DNA of 34,591 bases from JALRAP01 sp046302815 (GTDB taxonomy: Bacteria; Bacteroidota; Bacteroidia; AKYH767-A; OLB10). Of this stretch, positions 16,019 to 25,137 are shown piece after piece. Under the pieces are notes generated by a model. The model made no database searches. It saw only the letters and a list, made by a program, of their open reading frames with translations, and was not told where the DNA came from. Within the stretch, counting starts at the first letter, position 1. Each line of letters begins with the position of its first letter. The DNA lies in NCBI GenBank assembly GCA_046302815.1, contig JBKCHO010000035.1, positions 1 to 34,591 of the forward strand. Reading direction: 5' to 3'. Position numbers and translations under genes: made by a program.

Positions 16019-17212
16019 ATGCCTAGACTTGCCGACAGGATTGAGCAATTAACTGAATCACAAACCATTGCCATGGCTCAATTGAGCCGCGAACTACAAG
16101 CCCAGGGATTGGATATTATCAGCCTGAGCTTGGGAGAGCCAGACTATGACACGCCCGATGAGGTCAAAGAGGGCGCTAAAAAGGCCATTGACGAAGGCTA
16201 CACCAAATACTCACCTATTGCCGGATTTTTAGATTTACGACAAGCCATTTGCCGCAAGTTCAAAAACGAGAATGGGCTCGAATACACGCCCGATCAAATA
16301 GTCGTTTCAACGGGAGCCAAGCAATCCATCGCCAATGTGGTGTTGTGCCTGATCAATCCGGGCGATGAGGTGGTGGTTCCTGCGCCCTTCTGGGTCAGTT
16401 ACTCACAAATCATCAAGTTGGCGGGCGGCATTCCGGTTTATGTTCCCACTACGGTTGACACCGATTATAAGGTATCGGCCTCGCAGTTGGAAGCGGCTAT
16501 CACACCCAAAACGCGCATGTTGATTTTCTCCTCTCCATGCAACCCATCGGGTACCGTTTATGCCAAGGAAGAACTGGAAGACATTGCACGAGTGGTAGCC
16601 AAATACGAAGAACTCTACATCATTTCAGACGAGATCTATGAACACATCAATTTCGGCGGCGAACATGTGAGTATTGCATCGTTCGAATTCATTCGTGATC
16701 GAGTTGTGGTGGTGAATGGTGTATCGAAGGGTTACGCTATGACCGGCTGGAGGATTGGATACATAGGTGCTCCTGTTTGGATTGCCAAAGCTTGCGATAA
16801 GATGCAGGGTCAATTTACTTCGGGTGCCAGCTCCATTTCGCAACGAGCCGCATTGGCTGCATTGAATTCGGGTGGTGCTTTTTTCAAGGAGATGTGCGAT
16901 ACCTATCGCCGTCGCCGCGACTTGGTCGTAGACGCCTTGCGGCAGATTCCAGGAATGAAAGTAAATGTACCCATGGGTGCATTCTATGTGTTTCCCGATG
17001 TGAGCGGATTCTTCGGAAAAACCGATGGAGCTACCACAATCCACAATCCAAATGATCTAAGCATGTACTTACTTCGAGATGCACAAGTGGCTGTGGTTAC
17101 GGGGGAGGCTTTCGGCGACGATCGTTGCATTCGTATTTCCTATGCAACCTCCGACGACTTATTGCACAAGGCCATGGAGCGAATTGCCAACAGCTTGAAA
17201 AAACTCAGATAA
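16019..17212 (+). CDS. Aspartate aminotransferase, class I PLP-dependent
   Basis: 397-residue fold-type I aminotransferase of the Ib subgroup (thermophile/Bacillus-type AspAT). It transfers the amino group between aspartate and 2-oxoglutarate. Features include SLSLGEPDYDTPDEV at the N-terminus, YSPIAGFLDLRQAI, FSSPCNPSGTVY around the PLP-contacting Asn, ISDEIYEHI with the pyridine-N Asp, and VSKGYAMTGWRIGY with the Schiff-base Lys at 237. The ATG start at 16019 matches the family N-terminus (MPRLADRIEQLTESQT). It heads a run of same-strand genes to 23128. The next gene begins about 20 bases after its stop. Confidence 0.93.
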   Translation: MPRLADRIEQLTESQTIAMAQLSRELQAQGLDIISLSLGEPDYDTPDEVKEGAKKAIDEGYTKYSPIAGFLDLRQAICRKFKNENGLEYTPDQIVVSTGAKQSIANVVLCLINPGDEVVVPAPFWVSYSQIIKLAGGIPVYVPTTVDTDYKVSASQLEAAITPKTRMLIFSSPCNPSGTVYAKEELEDIARVVAKYEELYIISDEIYEHINFGGEHVSIASFEFIRDRVVVVNGVSKGYAMTGWRIGYIGAPVWIAKACDKMQGQFTSGASSISQRAALAALNSGGAFFKEMCDTYRRRRDLVVDALRQIPGMKVNVPMGAFYVFPDVSGFFGKTDGATTIHNPNDLSMYLLRDAQVAVVTGEAFGDDRCIRISYATSDDLLHKAMERIANSLKKLR

Positions 17213-17232
17213 TCGATTTAACCCAATACGCT

Positions 17233-18231
17233 TTGTCATCCAAGGAAAAAATCCATAACCTCGTTGAAAGCTTCAGTAATATGAAGGCGCTGGTCATTGG
17301 AGATGTGATGACCGATGAATATGTTTTTGGCAAAGTGGAACGCATATCTCCTGAAGCACCCGTTCCAGTGGTGCATATTACTGGAAAGGAGCAACGACCA
17401 GGTGGAGCCGCCAATGTGGCCATAAACATCCGTTCACTTGGAGCCAAAGCTGTGCTTTGCTCCATTGCCGGAAACGATGACAGAGGGCACGAATTTATTT
17501 CCTTGTTGAATGGCTTCGGCATCGAATCAAAGGGCATGATGCTTTTGGAGGGTAGAAAATCGACAGTAAAAACCCGTGTGATTGGCAACAAGCATCAATT
17601 GTTGCGCATCGACGATGAAAGAATTGAGCCGCTGCAAGGTCAAGAAGAGGATCGATTTATACAACACTGTCTTTCCACCATCGAATCGGATCGACCTGAT
17701 GTGATCATTTTTGAAGATTACGATAAAGGTGTTATCACGCCCAAACTCATTGCCGCCGTTACAGAATCCGCCAAGACCAAAGGCATCCCGGTAACGGTAG
17801 ATCCGAAAATCAAAAATTTCGGAACCTATGTGAATGTTTCATTGTTCAAGCCCAACTTCGGTGAGCTGCTCGCTGGCACAGGCATTAAAACCGAAAAGCG
17901 CGACCTGAATACGCTGCTGCACATCGCACACAAATTCATGGAAGGGCGTTCTATTGGCTTGATGATGGTAACCTTGTCGGATGCAGGTGTGTTTATCACT
18001 AATGGCTGCGAAGGAATGATTGTTCCAGCGCATGTAAGAAACATCTCCGATGTATCGGGAGCCGGAGACACGGTTATCAGTGTGGCTTCCCTGTGTTTGG
18101 CAGCCGGTATGGAGCCCAGACACATTGCAGCCTTATCAAACCTTGCGGGAGGTCTCGTTTGCGAAGAGATCGGTGTTGTGCCCGTGCAGAAGGACCGATT
18201 CATCACGGAAGCCATTGCCCTCAACCTATAA
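17233..18231 (+). CDS. D-glycero-beta-D-manno-heptose-7-phosphate kinase (PfkB family)
   Basis: 332-residue ribokinase-family sugar kinase matching the HldE/RfaE domain I. It phosphorylates heptose-7-phosphate to the 1,7-bisphosphate for LPS core heptose synthesis. Seen are LVIGDVMTDEYVFGKVERISPEAPVPVV near the start (the ISPEAPVPVV hallmark of this subfamily), RPGGAANVAINI, TVDPKIKNF, and the catalytic VSGAGDTV with base D279. The frame has no ATG before 17281. I chose TTG at 17233, which places the GDVM motif about as far from the start as in RfaE; ATG at 17281 would begin right at the first strand. The cytidylyltransferase domain of bifunctional HldE is absent. Upstream and downstream genes are 20 bases away, so it is probably in an operon. 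Confidence 0.85.
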   Translation: MSSKEKIHNLVESFSNMKALVIGDVMTDEYVFGKVERISPEAPVPVVHITGKEQRPGGAANVAINIRSLGAKAVLCSIAGNDDRGHEFISLLNGFGIESKGMMLLEGRKSTVKTRVIGNKHQLLRIDDERIEPLQGQEEDRFIQHCLSTIESDRPDVIIFEDYDKGVITPKLIAAVTESAKTKGIPVTVDPKIKNFGTYVNVSLFKPNFGELLAGTGIKTEKRDLNTLLHIAHKFMEGRSIGLMMVTLSDAGVFITNGCEGMIVPAHVRNISDVSGAGDTVISVASLCLAAGMEPRHIAALSNLAGGLVCEEIGVVPVQKDRFITEAIALNL

Positions 18232-18252
18232 AAAACAGAGCGGCATCAAGCC

Positions 18253-20064
18253 ATGTCAATAAATACATTCCGCGAAAAGGTCAACCTGAGGTTGTTCAGC
18301 AGTAAGGAAACGGTGCTGTTCATCTTCCGCATTCAAAGTGCTTTGGTTGCTGCCATGGCATTGGGGTTGCTCATTTATGTGGTTGGATTTCCGCAGAACG
18401 ACGAGATCAGGAATATCGAAATCTTCTTCATGAAGTTCCTTTTTGGATTTTATATTCTGAATTACCTAGTTCGATTCCTGTACACATTTGAGCCAAGAAA
18501 ATTCCTGCGGTCTACATGGTTGGAATTAACCTTGGTCATACTGCTGCTTTTGGAAATATTAACCACCGTTATTTTCGACGCGCCCATGATCAAGGGCATA
18601 TTGCAGGTTCTCGGGTGGGGGAATTTCCTGTCATTTTACCACATTGCGTTGCAGGCTATTCTTCTTTTTTTCCTGGTAATTGACATTGCCAAGGTGAGCA
18701 CCTTGTTCGACTTGATCAAGTTGGAAGCAAGCTCCATGTTCATCCTTTCATTCCTTGCGCTGATAGGTACGGGCACAGCTGTGTTGATGCTTCCCGAAAT
18801 GACGACCAACAGAATAGGAGCCGATTGGATGTCGGCGCTGTTCACCGCCACAAGTGCATCCTGCGTAACCGGTTTATCGGTGGTGGATGTGAGTCAATAC
18901 TTTACTTTAAAAGGTCAGTTCGTAATCATGGTATTGATTCAGCTGGGTGGATTGAACATCATCACCTTTGCTACCTTTTTCGCTTCTATGTATTCGAAAG
19001 GTATCGGCATCAAGCACCAATCGCTAATGCAGGATTTCTTCAGCTCCAGCTCGCTTTTCGATGCCAACTCGTTGCTCAGGAATATCGTCACCGTAACTTT
19101 GTTGATCGAAGGCATTGGGGCATTGTCCATATATATGCTTTGGAGTCCTGAGATTGTTTTCGACTCCTTCTCACAGAAAGTGTTTTACTCCGTTTTCCAT
19201 TCCATTTCTGCCTTTAATAATGCGGGTTTCTCTTTATTCACCGACAACCTTTATGATGTAGCCTTGCGTAACAATTACCTTTTTCATATCCCGTTTATGG
19301 GATTGATTTTCCTGGGGAGCCTTGGCTTCAGTTCCATCATCGACATTTTTGGAATCGCCAACATGCGCGAGAGGCTTCGACTCCCATGGAAAAAGCTTCG
19401 CATAAGTACCATGGTTGCATTGAACAGTTCAATTATCCTGATTGTGTTCGGTGCTATTGTCTTTTATTTCACAGAACGCAACAATACCATGGCTGGGATG
19501 AGCTCGTTTGGAACGGTCATTACTTCGCTATTCCAATCGGTGACACCACGCACCGCCGGTTTCAACTCGGTCAACATGGCCGAACTCGCCACGCCTACCT
19601 TGATGCTGATGGTTTTTTTGATGTTCATCGGAGGATCATCGGGATCTACAGCAGGTGGTATCAAAACATCCACCTTCACCATTATTTTGGTTTCAGCGTG
19701 GTCTACCATTCGAGGAAAGCGCAACCTAGAACTGGCTCGTTACAACATCGCATGGGAATTGCTGAACAAGGCTTTTTCCATTTTTATCTTTTCCACTTCG
19801 TTCGTTTTCTTGTGCACATTCGGCATCACCATTTTCGATCCCATGCTGGAATTCATGGATGTGTTGTTCGAAGCCACTTCGGCTTTCGCAACCGTTGGTT
19901 TGTCTACCGGCATCACTGCAGGATTGTCTATTCCTTCCAAATTAGTTCTCATCGTTTCCATGTTTGTAGGAAGGATTGGCACACTTACACTTGCATTGGC
20001 CTTAAGCCAAAAGGTAGCATCCTCACAGTACAAATATCCCAATGCGCATTTCATGGTCGGTTAA
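18253..20064 (+). CDS. TrkH/KtrB-family potassium transporter
   Basis: 603-residue polytopic membrane protein. The four M1-P-M2 repeats of the superfamily can be located by their selectivity-filter segments: TATSASCVTGLS (198-209), SAFNNAGFS (319-327), SVTPRTAGFNS (429-439) and SAFATVGLS (543-551), each with the filter glycine. The conserved GGSSGSTAGGIK stretch (460-471) before the last repeat is present. About 155 extra N-terminal residues with several hydrophobic segments precede the core. Members of this family import K+ (or Na+/K+) with a cytoplasmic RCK subunit (TrkA/KtrA); no such gene lies in the window. It starts 21 bases after the heptose kinase gene and is followed by menG 21 bases later. 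Confidence 0.93.
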   Translation: MSINTFREKVNLRLFSSKETVLFIFRIQSALVAAMALGLLIYVVGFPQNDEIRNIEIFFMKFLFGFYILNYLVRFLYTFEPRKFLRSTWLELTLVILLLLEILTTVIFDAPMIKGILQVLGWGNFLSFYHIALQAILLFFLVIDIAKVSTLFDLIKLEASSMFILSFLALIGTGTAVLMLPEMTTNRIGADWMSALFTATSASCVTGLSVVDVSQYFTLKGQFVIMVLIQLGGLNIITFATFFASMYSKGIGIKHQSLMQDFFSSSSLFDANSLLRNIVTVTLLIEGIGALSIYMLWSPEIVFDSFSQKVFYSVFHSISAFNNAGFSLFTDNLYDVALRNNYLFHIPFMGLIFLGSLGFSSIIDIFGIANMRERLRLPWKKLRISTMVALNSSIILIVFGAIVFYFTERNNTMAGMSSFGTVITSLFQSVTPRTAGFNSVNMAELATPTLMLMVFLMFIGGSSGSTAGGIKTSTFTIILVSAWSTIRGKRNLELARYNIAWELLNKAFSIFIFSTSFVFLCTFGITIFDPMLEFMDVLFEATSAFATVGLSTGITAGLSIPSKLVLIVSMFVGRIGTLTLALALSQKVASSQYKYPNAHFMVG

Positions 20065-20085
20065 CGACCCATTATAACCCAAGCA

Positions 20086-20814
20086 GTGTCAGAAGTCAAA
20101 CCATACGGAGTAGCAGGCAAATCGAAAAAGGAAGAGGTTGCCGAGATGTTCGATAACATCTCTGGCAAATATGACTTTCTGAACCACACCCTTTCCATGG
20201 GCATAGACCGTGGATGGCGTAAAAAGGCCATACAACATTTGAAAGGGCGAAACTGCGACCACTTGCTGGATATAGCCACAGGCACCGGAGAATTCGCCAT
20301 TACGGCCTATCGCGCAGGTTGCAAAAAGGTTACGGGTGTCGATATTTCGAATGGGATGCTGAACATCGGCAAACAAAAAATAACCCGACTCGGTTTGGAC
20401 CCTAAAGTGAAACTGCTTTATGGTGATTCGGAGAACCTACCTTTCGAGAACAATACATTTGATGCCATTACCGTTGCATTCGGTGTGCGCAACTTTGAGA
20501 ACCTCGACAAAGGCTTGTCTGAAATATTCCGAGTGTTGAAACCCAATGGCATACTAATCGTTTTGGAGTTCTCGCAACCGCGCACTTTTCCGGTGAAACA
20601 GCTATATGGCCTCTACTTCACAAAGATATTACCTTTGTTCGGCAAGATGGTTTCGGGCGACAAATCGGCCTACAGCTACCTGCCTGAATCCGTTCGACAA
20701 TTCCCAGAAGGAACCGCGTTCATAGGACATCTACTGAAGGCTGGATTCAAAGAAACCACGGAGGAGCGACTCACTTTCGGCATTGCCTCCATCTACACAG
20801 GTATCAAGTCATGA
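20086..20814 (+). CDS. menG: Demethylmenaquinone methyltransferase (UbiE/MenG)
   Basis: 242-residue class I SAM-dependent methyltransferase of the UbiE/MenG family, which methylates demethylmenaquinone in the last step of menaquinone synthesis. The SAM-binding motif I is LLDIATGTGEF (60-70). Family signatures are MFDNISGKYDFLNHTLSMGID at 21-41 and FGVRNFENLDKGLSEIFRVLKP in the middle. The start is GTG at 20086, which gives the usual N-terminal length. Its stop overlaps the ATG of the next gene by 4 bases (ATGA), so the two are translationally coupled. The ubiE-porT pairing is, as I recall, widespread in Bacteroidota. Confidence 0.94.
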   Translation: MSEVKPYGVAGKSKKEEVAEMFDNISGKYDFLNHTLSMGIDRGWRKKAIQHLKGRNCDHLLDIATGTGEFAITAYRAGCKKVTGVDISNGMLNIGKQKITRLGLDPKVKLLYGDSENLPFENNTFDAITVAFGVRNFENLDKGLSEIFRVLKPNGILIVLEFSQPRTFPVKQLYGLYFTKILPLFGKMVSGDKSAYSYLPESVRQFPEGTAFIGHLLKAGFKETTEERLTFGIASIYTGIKS

Positions 20815-21536
20815 CAACCCAATTGAAAACAACAATCCAGGGCCTTGTGCTGTGTATGGTGATAGTATTTTCATCAACACATCATGCAACTGCACAGCGG
20901 CAGAAAGTGAAGAACCTGCCAACTTATGATCGTCAACGCGTGCATTTCGGATTCTTGCTGGGTATGAATGTAACCGATTTCAAGATCAAGAGAATTGGAG
21001 ACTTCAATTTAAGCGACACGCTGTTCACTGTTGAGTCCGACAAACAAGGAGGGTTCAACATCGGAATAATTGCCAATTTGGGATTGAATGAGTTATTCAG
21101 TCTGCGATTTGCACCCGACTTGGCTTTTTCACAAAGAAACCTCGATTATACATTTTATGATGCCGGTCAACCGGTTATAGTAACCAAGGAAATAGAATCG
21201 ACATTTTTGCAGTTCCCGCTTGACCTCAAGCTAAAGTCGAAAAGAGTGAACAATTACAGAATGTATGTGCTTGCTGGCATGCGATACAACATCGACATGG
21301 TATCGCAAGCCAAAGTTGAAAACAAAGACAAGGATTTTGTAAAGCTCAAAAAAAACGATTATGGCTACCAAGTGGGAGTGGGCATAGACTTTTACATGGA
21401 GCGATTCAAGTTTGGGACTGAACTTAAGATGTATCACGGCCTAGGCAATCTTTTGGTAACAGATCCATCCATATATTCCTCTTCCTTGGACGCACTTCGC
21501 TCCAGGATTTTTCAGCTTTCATTCACTTTTGAATAA
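20811..21536 (+). CDS. porT: PorT-like outer-membrane beta-barrel (type IX secretion)
   Basis: 241 residues. An N-terminal signal peptide (hydrophobic 8-22, cleavage near ATA at about 28) is followed by a small beta-barrel: alternating strands, GFLLGMNVTDFKI, FNIGIIANLGLNELFSLRFAPDLAF, and a terminal aromatic strand RIFQLSFTFE ending in Phe-Glu. This matches the PorT family, needed for T9SS secretion and gliding in Porphyromonas and Flavobacterium (SprT). Coupling to menG by a 4-base overlap supports the assignment. The presence of a T9SS-sorted protein at 3284-6697 is consistent with a working T9SS. The exact paralogue (PorT versus a generic barrel of this fold) is inferred from context. Confidence 0.8.
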   Translation: MTTQLKTTIQGLVLCMVIVFSSTHHATAQRQKVKNLPTYDRQRVHFGFLLGMNVTDFKIKRIGDFNLSDTLFTVESDKQGGFNIGIIANLGLNELFSLRFAPDLAFSQRNLDYTFYDAGQPVIVTKEIESTFLQFPLDLKLKSKRVNNYRMYVLAGMRYNIDMVSQAKVENKDKDFVKLKKNDYGYQVGVGIDFYMERFKFGTELKMYHGLGNLLVTDPSIYSSSLDALRSRIFQLSFTFE

Positions 21537-21541
21537 TCCGG

Positions 21542-23128
21542 ATGCCGGTAACCGTTGAGCTGGCATTGAGCCCCGAAGAGGCGCACAACGAGTTGTTGTG
21601 GAAGCAAAAATCAATTGCATTAAGTCGTATACCTGAAACAGAGATTAACGAAGTTGTTTTGCGTAAGCGCTCCATCGATGCCCGAGGAAAGAAGGTGTTG
21701 ATGCGCCTACAGGTGGAGGTGTATGACCGAACGGAGAAACGGATTTCAAAAAAAGATATTCTGGAATTGAAGCCGGTCCACAAAGGAGCACCCGTAGTGA
21801 TTGCCGGATGCGGACCGGCCGGCCTCTTCGCCGCGTTGAAATTGATTGAGCTCGGCCATAAGCCCATCATCATAGAGCGGGGAAAACCGGTTCGTGAGCG
21901 ACGACGCGATCTTGCCAAACTCAACCGCGAGCGTGTGGTGAATCCAAATTCAAACTACTGCTTTGGTGAAGGCGGCGCTGGTACCTATTCCGACGGCAAG
22001 CTCTATACTCGTTCGGGGAAGCGAGGCGACATCAATCGCATTCTAGATATATTCATCGAATTTGGTGCCACTCACGAGATCGGTATCGATGCCCATCCGC
22101 ACATCGGCACCAACAAATTACCCGCCATCATTTCAGCGATGAGCGATGCCATTCGGTCTTGTGGAGGTGAAATTCATTTCAGCACTTGCTTAACCGGAAT
22201 CGTTAAAAACTTCGAAGGCGTTCAAGCGGCAGTGGTGCAACCAACTACCGGCACCAACGCTTTTCAGATACCATGTAAGAGCATTGTGTTGGCCACGGGT
22301 CATTCGTCGCGCGATGTTTTTGAAATGTTACATCGTGAACAGATTCTCATTGAAGCGAAACCCTTCGCCATCGGCGTACGCATTGAACATCCACAAACCA
22401 CGATCGACCGTATACGATATCATTGCGATGCGCGGGGAGCTTATCTGCCGCCGGCCTCCTATGCCTTGGTAGAGCAAGCGATGGGCCGCGGCGTCTACTC
22501 GTTTTGCATGTGTCCTGGAGGCATCATCGCCGCGGCCGCAACGGCACCTGGCGAATTGGTCGTGAACGGCTGGTCGCCGAGTAAACGAAACAATCCATTC
22601 GCCAACTCAGGTCTGGTGGTAGAAGTGCATGAAGATGATTTCAAGCCATATCAAAAAGAGGGCGCATTGAGGGCGTTGCGTTTCCAACAATCGGTAGAAC
22701 AAAAAGCTTTTGAAGCGGGAGGAGCAGATCTTACGGCACCGGCGCAACGGCTCATGGACTTCCTTGAATTCCGACATTCCACCACCCTACCCGACTGCTC
22801 CTACACACCCGGAATCAAATCCGTATCATTGGAAGAGGTTTTACCCAAAGCCTTGGTATCCTCCATACGAGACGGATTGAAACAAGCTGGAAAAAAAATG
22901 AAAGGCTACCTATCGAACGAGGCCGTTTTGGTGGCTACTGAGTCAAGAACATCATCCCCTGTTCGCATTCCTAGAGATCATACCAGTTTGATGCATCCAC
23001 AAATAAACGGATTGTTTCCATGCGGAGAGGGTGCAGGATACGCCGGAGGAATTATGTCGGCTGCCATGGATGGCGAACGCGTTGCCGAAAAATGCGTAGC
23101 CTACATTCAGAATTCAACACGCATTTGA
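21542..23128 (+). CDS. Uncharacterised FAD-dependent dehydrogenase (COG2509-like)
   Basis: 528 residues. After an ~80-residue N-terminal alpha/beta domain, a Rossmann FAD-binding motif GCGPAGLFAALKLIELG lies at 89-105, with the ribose-binding acidic residue in IIIERG. Further family landmarks are YCFGEGGAGTYSDGKLYTR, VLATGHSSRDVFEML, FCMCPGGIIAAA and the C-terminal FAD contact LFPCGEGAGYAGGIMSAAMDG. The family is widespread, but its substrate is unknown to me. It is predicted cytoplasmic. It starts 5 bases after the PorT-like gene, so it is probably the last gene of that operon. Its 3' end overlaps the convergent outer-membrane gene by 22 bases (23107-23128). Confidence 0.9.
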   Translation: MPVTVELALSPEEAHNELLWKQKSIALSRIPETEINEVVLRKRSIDARGKKVLMRLQVEVYDRTEKRISKKDILELKPVHKGAPVVIAGCGPAGLFAALKLIELGHKPIIIERGKPVRERRRDLAKLNRERVVNPNSNYCFGEGGAGTYSDGKLYTRSGKRGDINRILDIFIEFGATHEIGIDAHPHIGTNKLPAIISAMSDAIRSCGGEIHFSTCLTGIVKNFEGVQAAVVQPTTGTNAFQIPCKSIVLATGHSSRDVFEMLHREQILIEAKPFAIGVRIEHPQTTIDRIRYHCDARGAYLPPASYALVEQAMGRGVYSFCMCPGGIIAAAATAPGELVVNGWSPSKRNNPFANSGLVVEVHEDDFKPYQKEGALRALRFQQSVEQKAFEAGGADLTAPAQRLMDFLEFRHSTTLPDCSYTPGIKSVSLEEVLPKALVSSIRDGLKQAGKKMKGYLSNEAVLVATESRTSSPVRIPRDHTSLMHPQINGLFPCGEGAGYAGGIMSAAMDGERVAEKCVAYIQNSTRI

Positions 23129-25131
23129 ATTTTCACCTCCGACTTCCTATTTCCTGAAATTTCTTCGTATCCGCTGCCTATGGTTTCACGGTTCGCATAC
23201 CAACTTACCGAATACTTTAACCAAAGCGTAGTTTGGTTGAAAAGCTTATACTGTAGGTTCAAATATGCTCGGGTGCCACGATAATAGAAGGAAGGAATAG
23301 AATATCCATACAACACATCATTCTCGTAGGCATAAACACGGGAGTCGTATCCATCCGTATCGAACCAGGCATATCTCATATTAGCCGAGAAACGCGATGT
23401 GAACGGATGAAAAAGCAGGTCTTGATATACCAGATAACCGTTGGCTTCACCATCCTTGTTTTGAAATCGCTTTTGCTCGATCCGAGTACGGAGCGTGAAC
23501 GATTTAGACACAACAGAAATCAACTGAGCCCTATATGAGAGATCCGATTTTCCGAAGGTAACCGTCCACTCCTCCTCTGCATCAGATACATCTTCGAATC
23601 CAAGAGATTTTTTTAATCGAAACATCAATTCATGTCGCTTATTTGGCTTATAAGCAAATTGCACCATGGCTCGCAAGGCAGATGATGGCGTAGAAATGCC
23701 ATAACGAAGCCATGTGAACCTAGATCGATCTAGCGATGCCATGATGGTCCATTTACGGCTGGGCCGAACCGATGCACCTACCATGAAGCCTCTTTCGGCA
23801 TTGTTTCTTGATGACATACCAGATCCATCACCATGCGGATTGTGAAAGCCAATCGGGTATTCCCGTAGGGAAACAGAGAGTCCGGCATTCTGGCTGATGG
23901 TCCAAACTGCTCCTCCCATAAATCCTTTTTTCAAGCGACCATCCACGGCAAATTCGCCAAACAAATTCAAGTTGCCTTGTAGCCAATTGAAATGCAGTCC
24001 ACCCATGGTGAAGGAACTACCTCGAAAATCGAATCGATTGTAATTTTCAAATAACTTTTGATAAGGCTGACCATATCTATTCCTGTAAATGACCGAACCC
24101 AATCTTAATTTTCTTCCATTGAATTGCGAGGCCACACCGAACATTTCTTCACTCACACGCCTCCGATCTTGAATCTCATACCAAGTACGATGCAATCCGG
24201 AAGTCTGAAAGGAAGTAAACACGGTGAGTGAGTCGCCATCATTATACACATTGGCGTCGCGCATGACTTTGGAAAAGAAAATATCGCTATTCCATTTACG
24301 ACTCCAATTAAACGAAACGGCACCCCCTCTGAAAAATCCCGACTCGGTGGAGGATGTATACGGTCGAATTCCTGCACCATTGGTGAGGATTAAACAAGGA
24401 TCCGTTGATAGATTACGCCCTCCAGATAAAACCAACCCTTGACCATAAGACAACCTGTAATCACCTACTGCCAAAGCGCGTATCTTGCCTATGTCTTTTG
24501 CAAAAAGATGAAAAGAATAAAAATCGAAACCCGATTTTCGACTTTCTCTGAATAAGGCTTCACCAGGATCTTTTTCAGCTGTAAGTCCCCACCGCAATCG
24601 ACCCATGGATTCGAAACGGTAGCGAACATACAATCCCAGCGGACTTCCCTCGTATGCAGGTCGGCTGTAGCGCGTATCATAGCCATATTTTTCTTCTGGA
24701 ACAAACTGCATGCGGGTAGTTAGTTGATGTTTACCTTCACCTATCAATCGCTTCAATCCTCCAATGGGAAGACTCTTACCCTCTCCAACCGTCAAATATG
24801 GGAGCATCGTCTTAATCCAATCCGTGTCAAAACCATCTATGGCTTGTAGTTCCCTCACATCAAGCAAGGGTCCGAAACGAATGCGATGGAGGCAAATAGC
24901 TTGAGCCTGTTGAGGTGAAAGCAGTCCAGACGCTTGCAACTCTTCAAAAGTGGAACGATTCAAATTGAGGGGTTGTTCTCTCCATTCATCTTGAGATAAA
25001 TCCGCGTTGATGGTTTCGGGAGCGCTTTCAATGGATAATTGTGGAGCCCACGATTCTTCCACATCCACACCTTGCGAAAGGATTTCCATTGCATGCATAA
25101 TGAAGAACAGTAAGAAAAAAGTGGTGCGCAT
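23107..25131 (-). CDS. Outer-membrane beta-barrel with N-terminal ComEA-like helix-hairpin-helix domain
   Basis: 674 residues. Signal peptide (about 1-19, hydrophobic core FFLLFFIMHAM). Residues ~53-115 form a tandem helix-hairpin-helix of ComEA type: PLNLNRSTFEELQASGLLS, QAQAICLHRIRFGPL, then VRELQAIDGFD. The remaining ~550 residues are aromatic-rich alternating strands (YVRYRFESMGRLRWGLTAEK, YRLSYGQGLVLSGG and similar) ending with the C-terminal strand VKIQMRVEF, typical of an outer-membrane barrel. ComEA-type HhH domains bind duplex DNA, so the periplasmic face of this barrel could bind DNA, or the HhH may serve protein contacts. It lies 6 bases downstream of the 25138-25917 gene on the same strand, forming a two-gene unit. 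Confidence 0.88.
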   Translation of the reverse strand: MRTTFFLLFFIMHAMEILSQGVDVEESWAPQLSIESAPETINADLSQDEWREQPLNLNRSTFEELQASGLLSPQQAQAICLHRIRFGPLLDVRELQAIDGFDTDWIKTMLPYLTVGEGKSLPIGGLKRLIGEGKHQLTTRMQFVPEEKYGYDTRYSRPAYEGSPLGLYVRYRFESMGRLRWGLTAEKDPGEALFRESRKSGFDFYSFHLFAKDIGKIRALAVGDYRLSYGQGLVLSGGRNLSTDPCLILTNGAGIRPYTSSTESGFFRGGAVSFNWSRKWNSDIFFSKVMRDANVYNDGDSLTVFTSFQTSGLHRTWYEIQDRRRVSEEMFGVASQFNGRKLRLGSVIYRNRYGQPYQKLFENYNRFDFRGSSFTMGGLHFNWLQGNLNLFGEFAVDGRLKKGFMGGAVWTISQNAGLSVSLREYPIGFHNPHGDGSGMSSRNNAERGFMVGASVRPSRKWTIMASLDRSRFTWLRYGISTPSSALRAMVQFAYKPNKRHELMFRLKKSLGFEDVSDAEEEWTVTFGKSDLSYRAQLISVVSKSFTLRTRIEQKRFQNKDGEANGYLVYQDLLFHPFTSRFSANMRYAWFDTDGYDSRVYAYENDVLYGYSIPSFYYRGTRAYLNLQYKLFNQTTLWLKYSVSWYANRETIGSGYEEISGNRKSEVKIQMRVEF

Positions 25132-25137
25132 CGAATA

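Noticed and set aside
19386..20156. A 256-codon His/Arg/Tyr-rich plus-strand frame overlapping the potassium transporter gene
   Set aside because: It is a shifted-frame shadow of the TrkH/KtrB gene with implausible composition; the transporter frame has clear family motifs throughout.
23107..23128. 22-base convergent overlap of two coding regions as a regulatory antisense element
   Set aside because: Short 3' overlaps are common in compact genomes, and nothing conserved or structured was seen in it.
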